From the NCBI RefSeq assembly GCF_029227915.1, contig NC_079875.1:16113001-16177000 (forward strand): DNA of 64,000 bases. Direction: 5' to 3'. A program made the translations under genes and the position numbers. Origin of the DNA: Hydractinia symbiolongicarpus (lineage: Eukaryota > Cnidaria > Hydrozoa > Anthoathecata > Hydractiniidae). The notes beneath the pieces are model-generated. The model saw only the letters and a list, made by a program, of their open reading frames with translations, was not told the DNA's origin and made no database searches. Positions 45,901-57,600 of this stretch are shown piece after piece. Numbering within the stretch: position 1 is the stretch's first letter; each line of letters starts with the position of its first letter.

Positions 45901-47594
45901 TTTTACGTATGATACGCTTTTATCAAAAATGTAGATCTTGATAACAAAGCTAAATGCTTTAAATCTTATCTGTATCGCAATAATACAGAATCCTGAGCAT
46001 CCTGACTTGGAAGTAATTGTGCTCCAGTTAAACATAACACAGAAAATTAATTTATTATTATTATCTGAAGCAATATATTTTGCATGACGTGATAATTACA
46101 TGTGTTTAACAGTACAATGGTCAATGCTTCATCAGATAAAATACATATATCTTGCAGTGGGCGAAAGCTACTTTTCTTTTTAAGTTGGTCATACTCAGCA
46201 GGAACATAGCAATCACACCTAATAGCACTTTCATTAAATTTAGCAGTCAAAAAACATCAAGGACGTTATTCTGCTTAGGGCTATATTTAGTTGACCATTG
46301 TTAAATGAACATTGCTTCATTAAATGAAATCTAATGTCAAAATGTTGCCGCGTTAAATATTAAACTGTGTGAACAGTACATACCCAAGATAACATTAAAG
46401 GAAACTGTCTACGCAGAAGTACAGATGATGTTTCTTGGTTAACTCTGTATCTAATTATCAAATTAAATCAAATCAAATGATTATCAAATTCTACATATAT
46501 TCTAGATACCATTGTGTTGTCTATATGTAACATATTCTTCAATGTCCGTCTAGGTTTGACCCCTCCGCTCAAAAGAAAACATGTAGGCTACCACGTATTT
46601 GATATTCAACATATAATGCATGGTATATAACCGTATCAAGAGGCCAATCTCTTTGAAAAAAATATTTACATGGTATCGAAAAAGTAATACTGCATTCAAG
46701 TTCAAGAATTTAAATTGCTCAAAGTATGTCAAATTTTTGCAATTATTAGACCAGATCCAAACTCACCGTATGCCAACGCAACCTAATTTCCTGAAAAAAT
46801 CAAGAGGGGAAAGTTGTTTATCCTTTGTTCCACAACTTCTGAAAGAATAAATTTAAAAGGCAGGCGTTTCTTTAACAGAATTCATGATTTCAAGGTTTTA
46901 TCAGCACCAATAAAAGATTTGACGGGTTTACAGTGAGACGCTGATAATTATTATAATCAAAGGGCACAGTTTTATGTCACGATCAACTTTTTCACCAAAT
47001 TCGCTAGTTGGGAAAATAATGATGCGTTAACTCTTAACAAAATTGATCAGTTATCAAAGACGTTGGTCTCTCGTTTCCTCCTGGGGTGTACTGATATCTG
47101 TTGATTGTAAAATGTCAAACAACATTATGTTGTTTATCACCGTTAATAATAATTTGGATTGGTAACGTCTATGTCATATTTATTTGTAGTAGAGAAATCT
47201 ACAAGTCTTTATGGTGACAGCAATCACAAGTGAATACAGGACCATCAGTTCTCAAATCCACAAGTTCTTGCCCCATTCCCACATTTGTTTCTGTAGCTCT
47301 CATGCTTTCTCTGAAGCATGGTTTGATGTTCAATCAATCATCATGCGTTGTTGTTTATCGCGTTTTTGCTTTAAAAATGTTCTTTTCTCTGAGAATTATT
47401 TTTTACAAATACTACACTTCCGTTGTAACAAAAATTCAGGCTCCTGACTGATTCTCTTTTAATCCTATATTCCATTTAATAAAAGGAAAGAGGTTTCAAA
47501 TGTTTCAAAACAGTACTTACTGCATGGATATCAGAAGAAGAAGAATGTGTATTTTGTGTATTCTTTAACATTACACATATTTTTTTCTATCTAG

Positions 47595-47860
47595 CTGGTA
47601 CTTTGGTTGTATCACTCGGGATGAAAGTATTCGCTATCTTAAACATCCCGAAAACAAATCTGGGGCTTTCTTAATTCGCAAAAGTGAAAATCCATCCAGT
47701 GGCCAATTGTACGTATTATCCATGTTGAAAGGGAACTTTGTGCAACATTTTAGTATAAAAAGAAAGTTCGTCCTTTCAAAAAATGCAGGAATGCAATTCG
47801 TTAAACGAACTGCTACATCATTGCAAAAGTGACTGGCCCCTTGGAGAGCCATGCATAAAA
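47595..47860 (+). CDS. Gene C: SH2-domain exon with one-base insertion
   Basis: Acceptor 'tatctag', donor 'gtaagt'. 266 nt, one more than the gene A exon. The sequence differs from gene A at about a dozen positions. It starts WYFGCITRDES and keeps FLIRKSE with the phosphotyrosine-binding Arg, and the betaD His (QHFSI). At 'ctttcaaaaaatgcagg' there are six A instead of five, which shifts the frame and brings an early stop (caaaagtga); with five A the domain would be complete and end in the same way as gene A (EPCIK). This copy is either a recent pseudo-exon or a homopolymer error. The minus-strand frame at 47634-47936 is a shadow. Confidence 0.8.
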
Positions 47861-48359
47861 GTAAGTATGAAGAATTAGTCTGGTAGTCTTTTGCTTCTTC
47901 ACGTTTTATCAAGCACTTTTTTTTATCTGTTTTCATTAACGCAATGCAAGAGGCTTCGACTGAGACTTAAAACATTTTCGTTGCAGGGATTGACGCAAGT
48001 GTTGAAATTCCTTTTTTTTCAAATTCTATCCTTTTCTTCTGAGTTATGCTATTGTTTAGCAGACACTTATTTTATTTATTCTGTAGTACAAGACCCAGGA
48101 ATAAAATTGGTAGTCACATATAGCTACCTAACAATGTCTCGTTTCGAAACAAAATTTGTGGATTTAGAAGTGATTGCCAACTTGCATGTTTGAAACTCCA
48201 CAAAAACAATTTAAAATTGAAATGAAATTATCCAAAAGACATTTTTATTAAAGATTCAGGAAGAAATTTTTTGTCTCTGCGAAAAAATTCGTCACTTCTT
48301 TCTGTAAAAGGTTTCTGTGAAAATTCATTTTAAACCACATTACATAATTTACTTTTAGA

Positions 48360-48397
48360 ATCCTATGTCATCACTAAGTGGGAAATTCAAAACGCTG
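48360..48397 (+). CDS. Gene C: possible exon after SH2
   Basis: 38 nt between acceptor 'cttttag' and a strong donor 'gtaagt'. Phase 0 in, fitting the SH2 exon's phase 0 end; encodes NPMSSLSGKFKT. No further exon or kinase domain was found to its right. Low support because it is short. Confidence 0.35.
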
Positions 48398-48399
48398 TA

Positions 48400-50370
48400 A
48401 GTATTTCCAAAGAATGATTGAATTATCGTTATATTTAAAGAGTGCGCTGGATAAAGTTTGTAAGTCTTCAAGAAATATGGGTCGAGTTAACGACTGTGCA
48501 AGTTATCCGAGGTTTAAGTTATCCGGAGTGTTTTGTTAAAAAGAATTAACGAGACTTAAAACGGACCCAAGAAAATGGTTCGAGATAAAAAAAGAGTTAT
48601 CCGGTGATCAAGTTACCAGGAGCTTACTGTGGCTATAAAAGGAAACATCCATCATCGAGATTTTCAACAAAAAGAGTTGGTACTAGAGGATGTAAACAAC
48701 GTAACCAGCAAGCACTTTGATACTGCACATTGTTTTAGATCTGTGATTCATATGCCTATGTAAACCAACGAAAAATTTATATTACAATAGCCTATGACAA
48801 TGTTTGTAATCAAACTTCTAAATTTTAGTAAATGAAATTAATAAAATCAAATGAATAATAGTTTGTTAATTCGTCATGTTTTAGTTATAACTATATTTGC
48901 GTGCTTTTCGAGGCTTTCTGTTTCGTGATGAGGATTATACGAAAAGTGGACGAGAAATATTTGCCAATGCAACTAAATGAACGAAAATTACAGCGTGATC
49001 AGTGGTAGCAAATTCAAACATAATTTAAATATTGTTTTCTTATTTGAAATAAAAAAGTTTCAAGGCGGTATTAATGTTACAGTTACAGTATTCTTAACTT
49101 TTGATTTGTACTTATAAGCTTCTTCTGAAACCCTGTTTGAACAGGTTGTTTTCTTGTAGTATGAATCTGAAGATTTCACATTTTATTCAATGTGACGGTT
49201 TTGGGAAAAAACGGTAACAACCTATAATATCGGTAATTATTTTATCGGTAGTATTGATAATAAAACAAAAGAAATAACGATAGTATTGTAATCAAAAATT
49301 ACATGTATCGTTACATTTTTAGCAAGTATCGGTAGTGCTAATAATGTTATCGATACTTCTCTTATGATTGTATTGGTATTATCAATACCAATCTATTATC
49401 GATACTAAAGGTATCGGTAATTACTTCTAATATTACCGATACCAATTTATTACTAATACTAGTGCTTATGATAGTGGCCGTAGACTGAATATGGCTACCT
49501 GACAATCAAAAAGATTACTGATGCACGTGCGTTTATGAGTGAAATAAGCAGGACCGTTTAAGACGACTTGCCTTTTAATAAAATTTATGAAGTTTTAAAA
49601 AAGATACCATGCAAAGAACCCTAAAATGCTTCTGTAACCACGCTTTTCTTTTTGAGAATAAATAGTTTTACCAACTTTAGCAAACACTTTATGGTTTAGC
49701 TTTTAGTATTTTATTAAGGTGGTCTTTTGTTTAATAAATTCGTAACACACGGCACACAGTAAGTCATTCCTCTGCGAAAAAAAACTACGATGTTTCGATA
49801 ATAAAACTGTAGCTTTTTATTTTTGCCAAAGTTCCTGCTATTCTTTTCTATTTTTTGGGGTGGAGGAGGGGGTGGGGATAAAATTTCAAAAAAGGAACGG
49901 GGATTAAAATCTCTGTGCTGTCGGTCGGTTTTAAATTCTGGTTCTGTAAATTAGATATTCTTCACTGAGGTGTTTTTCACGTGGTAGCGTGGGGATTTTC
50001 TCTCTTTTCTGAGTTGCCATTGAGTCAGGTGGTTGGGCAGAGAAACGGAAAACAATATAGGTAGCTAACTTAATGTATTTATTTTTAACATTTTATTTAT
50101 ATATACACTAAAAACTTACAAGCAATATAGTTCTCTGTTTACAAAAAAATATAGTTAAAGATTTCAAACCAAAATACACTTCTTTACCAGTTTAGCTAAG
50201 TTTTTCACTTATTTTAAAACTTAAAATGATATATAAATCAGAAGTTATCCATCTCCACCCAGTAATATTTAAAGCTTCAAGCATGTTTCCGTATAAAGAA
50301 ATAGACTGAAAAATGCCTTTCTTCAGCAAGCTCCTGCATCTTTCTGCCTGTCATGCAGTTGTTAGAGCTA
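48400..50370. other. AT-rich region with hairpins and a G-rich run
   Basis: At 49190-49480 the sequence is built from variants of 'tatcggta' and 'atcgatac' and contains two perfect hairpins (49372-49392 and 49410-49443). A G-rich run (ggggtggaggagggggtgggg) lies at about 49857-49878. No gene supported. Confidence 0.5.
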
Positions 50371-50378
50371 AAAATGGC

Positions 50379-50750
50379 TTACTGTGGAAAATAAGTATTC
50401 AAAAGGTCTATATGCATGTTCTTATCTTTAATTAACTGTGAAGAAAAAAAACTGTCAACCTCGTCCCCAGAACTTTTTATATTCAGGCCGTCAAATATAA
50501 AAAACTGGCAAGTCTTCGGGGAGTAGAACTTACCTTTAATTGCTAAATTTTCGATCGTGTACATGTCGCTTCGGTGTCTGTATCTACACCGTTTCCCTTC
50601 CGCAATATCGTCCTCCAATTTTTCCAAATAAGCCGTCTTAACAATTGCCGTTGAATTGTCGCACTCAAAAAAAAACAAGACTGTATTTTTTATACCCTGT
50701 GTTTTGACTACAAATTCCAGCCATTTTCGTGTCTTGTTGCAAAGAAACAA
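50379..50750 (-). CDS. Open frame of unknown function, possibly part of a mobile element
   Basis: 123 codons with a natural-looking composition (KTRKWLEFVVKTQGI, KLEDDIAEGKRCRYR, FFIFDGLNIKSSGDE). No signal peptide or membrane segment, no domain I recognise. It sits beside a transposase relic on the opposite strand. Confidence 0.3.
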   Translation of the reverse strand: MFLCNKTRKWLEFVVKTQGIKNTVLFFFECDNSTAIVKTAYLEKLEDDIAEGKRCRYRHRSDMYTIENLAIKGKFYSPKTCQFFIFDGLNIKSSGDEVDSFFSSQLIKDKNMHIDLLNTYFPQ

Positions 50751-50885
50751 AAGTTTGGTGGGGTAAATTAGAATGCTGCAGTATTATTTCGATTACTTTG
50801 ACCAATGGCTGAACGGTTCCCGAAAAAGGGCCGGTAAAAAAACGGACTTTCGTCTTAGGGGGTTAAAACATAATGCGTATGTCAC

Positions 50886-52100
50886 ATGGTGCCTACCAAC
50901 TGCGATATCACGTGTCGCACAGACATCTGCTACGGAAATTTAAGTGCTTGCAACTTTGTAACCAATATGGCTCTTTCATTAAAAAGACCAGCTATTATTT
51001 ATGAAAAGGAGGAACATATGGAGGCCGCAGAGTTAAGTACAATAAGTGAATTTTTAGCGAAGGGGTGCGGGTGTAACCTGGGAAGTACTAGTACTAATTG
51101 TATTAGGCATTTCACTACAGAGGAGGTAGAGTTTTTTAAAAAATTCTGTGGCTGAGTTGTCAAGGGAGAAAAAGACATTTTTGTATTAATTTATTACAAA
51201 TTTCTAGGCTACCCAAATTTTTATCTACAAGTTCAGGACATATAAATTTCTTTATGTATAGGCGTAAAATTTGCAGAAAGACTTTCCTTTTCTTACTAGA
51301 TATATCCTTGCAAACTTTTGCTCGTTTATGCAAACATTTTGATGAGGAGGGTGCAAAACCAAGAAAACATGGTAATAACAAAAGGCTCCCATCTAATGCC
51401 CATATATACGAAACAAATTGCCATGTAAAAGGGTTTATTGAAAATTATGCAGAATAGCATGCTGTTTTATTGCCTGGTCGGATACCAGGTTGCAGGGATG
51501 AATCAATTTCATTAATTCCATCATCAGATACAAAACAAATATATGGCACTACTACAGAGAAAGTTGTATAAAATCTGTTATTCCATATGTAAGCTACAGT
51601 CAGTTTACAGTGTTGTGGAATGAGCTCAACCCATGGGTGGTAGTTGCCAAACCACTAACGGATATATGTGTGACTTATCAATCAAATAATAATGCCATTT
51701 TTTCGCAGCATTGATAAATCCGAACAGGAAAAATCAAATCTTCTTAGGGAGCAAATTGACCACCTAAAAAAAGCACAAGAAGAGCTTGATTATTATAAGC
51801 AGCAATGTCGTCAGGCAGTGGAAGATTTAAAACGTATCCACAATATGATCCTAATGCATTAAATGAGTCATGTTCGTTTAATGGAACAGCTCATTACACA
51901 TGGGACAATGCACAACAGCTACATTACCCACAGGATCCTTTTCAGCCTGGTCCAATATATTTCGAAACACCAAGAATATGCAATATATTTGGAGTGTGTA
52001 ATGATATCCCTCATTGTAGTCTACCTGAAGCATGCAGTCACCTGTTTTCAAACCATGTTTTAAGTTATTGTAGTATTCAACCTAAGAGGCAAAAAGTAAG
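50886..52100 (+). pseudogene. Transposase relic (family with PGPIYF motif)
   Basis: A sequence of coding pieces in shifting frames: EFLAKGCGCNLGSTSTNC (Cys-rich), then KPRKHGNNKRLPSN and FIENYAE, then HAVLLPGRIPGCRDES, then AKPLTDICVTYQSNNNAI, then a coiled stretch (REQIDHLKKAQEELDYYKQQ), then NAQQLHYPQDPFQPGPIYFE and PRICNIFGVCND. I recognise this order from transposase-like proteins that occur in many copies in cnidarian and fish genomes; the exact superfamily is uncertain. Frame changes and missing stretches show it is dead. A short flank to 52233 may be element sequence. Confidence 0.55.
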
Positions 52101-52478
52101 AAATAAACTCCTAATCTACATCCTAAGCACAATGAAGCGAAATACTTCTATCTACCTGTTTCCTCTTTCGATGCATATGAGATTTAAGATCTTTAATGAC
52201 TTCACGCCATGTTTCCCATGCCTGATTTTTTGAGTTCCTTCATTCTTTCCCCTTTCGATAAAGGTGACATCTTTTTCCACCGATTCTTCACCTCTGTCGT
52301 CAGAGGGTGTGTCATTGCATTCCGTTTCATTATTTTTTGTCATTTAGGAACAACACATTCAATACAATAATTATTCATACAGGAAGTTTCTCTACGGCAT
52401 GAAAACTAACACAACTAAATCGTGTGGGTTAGTAGAAAGCTTTAGCTTTAAGATTTTATTTATACTTTTCGCGAGCAA

Positions 52479-52920
52479 TCAAGTATTCTCGCGCACTTCG
52501 CACAAGCTCGACAATTCAGAAATGTTTTTTATTCCATATATACTGCTTGTGAGCTTTGAAAAAATTTTAGAGCCTGCAAAACGGAAGTTTTTGTCAAACC
52601 TTTCTGGGAAGCTGTCGCCGTTGTTTGAAAGCCCAAGAATTTCACTTCTGTTTAAAATGTGATGTGCGTCTCTAAGTGTCCACAGCAAGTATTGTTTTTG
52701 CATATATTGAGACATCCCATCAATTTTCCCAATATAAACATTGTCCTTTTTGCCAGGGCTTATGTTAGTCATTTCTGGTCTGTCCAAATATTTCTTTATC
52801 TATTGGACCAGTTTCTCGCTCAAGTACTCGTATTTTCGTCCTTTTTTTCGATAACGCAATCAATTTTATACTTTTTAGCAAGGGATTCAATAACCTCACT
52901 TTTTCTTGTTTGAAGATTTT
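52479..52920 (-). CDS. Open frame of unknown function next to the transposase relic
   Basis: The minus strand gives KSEVIESLAKKYKIDCVIEK, then after a frame change and a stop codon, DNVYIGKIDGMSQYMQKQYL followed by LLWTLRDAHHILN and FDKNFRFAGSKIF. Composition is protein-like and coherent across the breaks, so this is probably a real, damaged coding region. I do not recognise the family. It may be a second gene of the neighbouring element or a host gene relic. Confidence 0.35.
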
Positions 52921-52929
52921 GGCAAGCCT

Positions 52930-54640
52930 TCTTCTGCACGGTTTAGACTGCGATAGTAAACGTAATATAGAAAAGGCATGTCAAGATAAGTAGAATGAAC
53001 AATATATGGGTTTGTGGATGATATATTAACAAATGAATCTGTGCATCCGATTGACAAGAACAACATAAAAGTTAACCTTCCAATGTTCGAGAATCCATAA
53101 TACCCTAAAATTATGTGCCCATATTAGTAAAAACAAGTCATTTAAATATTTGAGTATTTAGTTTAGTTCGAGAATAACATCTATATTCTAAATTTTAAAA
53201 TTTCCCACAAAGGTTACCAATAAAAAAGTAGCTCTCATGATCTTTGAAAACCATTTTAAAGGTAAAAAATCAGCGTCAAGCTCTATGCTAAACCCAGAAA
53301 TGATTCTTTTTTAAAAAAAATGTGTAGATGTTTTTTGTAAGCAATGAAAAATTAAAAATCCGGCTAGGATATGCTTGGGCGTGCGTCACGCTTATTAAAG
53401 ATATAAATAAAAAACTAAAATGTGTCCCATTGGGTTGTGTGAGTAAAATGAAATGGTCCTGTATTTAGCTTTAAAAGAACAGCCACAAAACTAAAGGTGA
53501 AATTGAGCTTTAAAAACTGGCTAATTAAAAAACAAATCAGAAAAGGATTTTAAAAAGATGCAAACAACAAGGCGAAAGAAACGGCTAGTGAATGATTTTG
53601 CGTCTATAACTTTCAGAACCGCTAAAGTATATGTTTTTTTCAGTTGACATGCATTGACGTTTTTGTTGTTGGTGGGTGGGTTTGAGAAAGAAACGTCAAA
53701 TTGACGTCATTTCTCGTGGCAACTATACTCAGGTGTTGTTCTTCATTAAATATTCCAGTTAGTGAAGCAAAAATGAAAAAAATAAACCTGTTGCAGGGTC
53801 GTGAAAGCACAGATTTCATCATAAAAACAAAGCAGCTTTCAGATCCAAGGAAGGCGAGATACGCAATAAAAATTCAGTTGTCATTAACAGGACCAGGACG
53901 AAGAAGAAAGCAAAACAAATATCTCTCTGCTATCACTTCATGTGCAATGATTGATCCGTATTACACATCGTCCAAAACACTTTTACAGCCTGCTGATTGC
54001 TAATACTTGGCAAGTTCATTTTGTTCTGTTATTTCGTAAAATAACCTTTTAAAAATCGACCTTTGCAACAAAAACTATGTTCGTTTTTTCTGATCTCAGC
54101 ATGTCCCGTTTTTAAAAGTTTTGAGTTTTAGCAGGCCACCGTTCGTGTTGATTGATCCATAAGGCAGGTTTGGCAGAAGTAGCATTTTCCTGGTCTACAC
54201 ATCTCTAAGAGAAAAGCTTTCGCAGCCTACATGTTGCAGAGTTTTGACCAGTTGATTTTGTTCGGTCGTTTCGTGAAATAGCCTTTCAAATATTGGACTT
54301 TTGCGACAAAAACTAAGTGCGGGATTGCAGAATGTTTCAACTAGTATTTTAAAGAACATACAGAAGGTAAAACCCTTGGCTATAGTGAAAAGTTTCTTTT
54401 ATGGAACTGTTTTTTATTGACTGTAGAACAACTAAATAGCTTTTTTGCCTTTGCTGCGCAACCAATGGAATGCAGGTTTAATGCGCGGTTACCATGACGC
54501 AATTGCGCCATCTTTTAAATTTTCATATTAGAGTGTTTTAAACTCTTTCTACAGTTGAGATGATTTCGACATAAGTAAAAAAATAAAAAATATCTGTTGT
54601 GTTTTATGATATTGTTTATAAAATAAATTGGAAAAACATT
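52930..54640. other. Intergenic region upstream of the ankyrin gene
   Basis: AT-rich with a few weak frames (53701-54003) lacking domain support. The promoter of the ankyrin gene should be near the right end; no element can be named. Confidence 0.4.
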
Positions 54641-54646
54641 TAACAA

Positions 54647-57600
54647 ATGGCGTTTGGTAAAGCAATAGCCGCTTTGTTTTCAAAAAAAAAACTCGAAGGA
54701 GGAAGAAAAATTATTCAAGATCATTTTCTCGTGCATCTGCGACATACAGTTTAGAAGATCGATCAAGTGCTTCAAGTTGCAGCGATATACCGAAAGATGA
54801 TATTAAAGCAACTCTAGTGGAAATCATGGATGAAAATACATCACATGCAAACTGCGCTACTGTTGTAAGGGAAAATAACTCCGTTTACGCCTTCTCAGAA
54901 GACTCACAAGTGTTAGTTCGAAACAGAGTAATCCGGAATGTAGATTATGTAGACGGACAAGAGTTAGATGCAGAAAATGAGTTGATTGATGATGGTGATG
55001 ATGACGATGATGAAGTTGTCAAAAATAGGCATAAGGATGACAGTGAGAGCGAGTCTCGGTGACCCAATTATATATGGGTTCTTCAAGAGATTCTTCTGAT
55101 CCAATGAAAGGTGTGCACAGGAAAGCAATAACTGCGATAGGGAGAATGCGGTTGGCACCGCAGAAATAAAGAAATCTTCATTGGTGCAAAATTGAAGAAC
55201 AAGATAAAGAAGCTCAGCAATGAAGAGAGCGTAAAACCAAAAAAGGACAAAGATTGGGTACAAAGAGAAATGGGAGAGGCTGAGAAGATAAGAAAGGAAA
55301 GAGGAGCTGTGTTAAAACGTTTAAACAAAAGAGATGCAGAAGAGGTAAGTCTTTTGTTTATTTGTTTGTTTGTTTTCTTGTTGGTTTGTTTGTTTGTTTT
55401 CGAAACAAAAAGAATTAATAATCAAGCGATCGAATTTCTGTGTGTTGCTAAAGGTGAAAGAAACACGCTATATTAAATGAGGAAGCAGGTCAACCTCATC
55501 CCAAGGGCATCTTGTATGTTTTCTGGCACCCCGTGACGGCGATTCTTCGTCCCGATATAAAAAAAGAACAGGCGCTGGGAACAAGGTTGTAACCAGATGT
55601 AAGTTTTGTTCCAAATGGAAAACAAAGATTACTGTATTGTATGTTATGTGTTGTATGTTATTGATGCATTAATGCAACTTGAATGAACATGCGAAAAAAG
55701 ATTTGCCTGAATAAGCTCGTAAGGTTTAGGAATGTTTTCTAGCAGGCACTTAAGTGACAATGCGTGCTGAATCTGTTATTTACACCCCAGTTGAATGACT
55801 ATATTAAGCATATATTTTTTTGTCTCAGACACTCTTTCTCTAAATCAGTAAGCATAAATACATAGGAGTTTGAGGAAGAAGAGTCATAATAATTTTCAAT
55901 ACTCAAAGTTTCAGAGAAATAGTGCATATAAACAAAACTACATCAACCTAAAATAGTATAAAAATATTTAGCGAAAGGAATAACAGAGACTGAGAATGCT
56001 GAATAGATCTACGTGCAGTTGTAATGAAGTTGCATCTATTCATTCTCCTTCGCCAAGTAATCGTTCAGTTTACAGTCCAGTAAAAATCTTTTCCATTCCA
56101 CGATGGAGATCACGTAGCGTTTCACCACTTAGTGGCGTAGCTCAATCCATGATCATTGATGAGGAGTGTCAGAGGCTTCTTCCAGAACAATGTTTTCCGC
56201 CGCCACCAAAACCAGAACCAAAATGGGTGCCACCGAAGAAAGCAACACAGTCGACTCCCACTCCTCCACTGACACCACCACCAATAACTCCTGGTTTACC
56301 ATCCAGTGTGACTTCTTCTTGGATTGATTTTGACACATTAAGACCTGATAAAAGGTCGAGAGAACTAAAGGCCACTGCTAAAAGAAGGCTTTATGGCTTT
56401 GACATCTATGAAAATCCTCTTTGAGCTGATCTCCTTCCTGAAGGTATTAAATATTGCTACGTTGAAGACGGGATTGTGGTCCTGAAATTATACGCATACT
56501 TTCACAATATCGCTCAGATTGTGATTACAGAGATAGATTGGAAAAAGAGAAGAAAAGAACAGAAGAGAATCCTCCTGAAAATCCGGATGATTTAATCAAA
56601 TATTCTCGGGAGACTGCTGAGAGGTATATGCGGGATGCGTGTGAAGGGAAAGTTAAAGAAGAATACGAAGAAAATAAAAAAAGAAAAAACATGGAGTTCA
56701 AGATAAGAAGAATAATTGCAGAAGGCAGCTATCCCAATGCATCTGTAAAGGAACACTTACTCAGTTTGTTGAGGTATGTTTGTGAAACAGATGATTACAA
56801 TTTTATTGTTTTTTTGCAGAAACTTAATTTCACAAAAATTTAAATTTTCGGTTTGGGAAGAACGTTCATGACAGTTTGTAGTACCCATAACTTTATCTGC
56901 TGCTAATGGAGCTCTCTTTACGTAAATTGTGATCATAAAACAAGCACAATGTACAAATAATGCTACAGATTCAAGATCGATACATGCCTGAGTAAAACTT
57001 TTATTAGCAGGCTTTGATAGGTATGGTTGATTAAGTCTTTTAGTCTCGCATATCATCTTTTTTTTTGTTTTTATTTTTTAAGGTATGTGTGGAAAGCTGA
57101 AAAATATTTAGCTGACAAACGTAATCATGGTAAAATCAACAACGAGATCATAGAGGAAGGTAATTTAAACGTAGAAGCTCTCCCGTATGACAAACACGAC
57201 TACGCTAGTTTGCCTTACGACACCAAGTCCGGTAAACTCCCCTGTATATTTCCGCCCTTCTTAAATACCACTTTTAAAGGGGCGTTAATTTGAAACATAA
57301 TGCAGTTGTTAAATTTCACCATCAAGGATATCTTAATAAAAAAAGATATGGTCAATACTGCACCAGTTTCTAATATAATTGATGGTTCTTATTGATGATG
57401 ATGTAGATATTATGTGAAATAATAAGCACAACTCGCTAACCGGTAAAGTACTATAATTTACTTGATGTCGCTACAACTATTTTGGGTCACAGACAGAAAG
57501 ACGGTGAGTATTTTGGCAAAAGGAAAGAAAAAGTTTCAAAAGTTTTTTCAACGCCCGCTATAAACTGTTTTATATCACTCAGAGCTTGATTTTTTTGAGT

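Noticed and set aside
47634-47936. 100-residue open frame on the minus strand
   Set aside because: It is the antisense shadow of the gene C SH2 exon.
47861-50370. Kinase domain expected after an SH2 of Src type
   Set aside because: No glycine loop, HRD or DFG motif is visible on the plus strand after the SH2 exon, nor on the minus strand after gene A.
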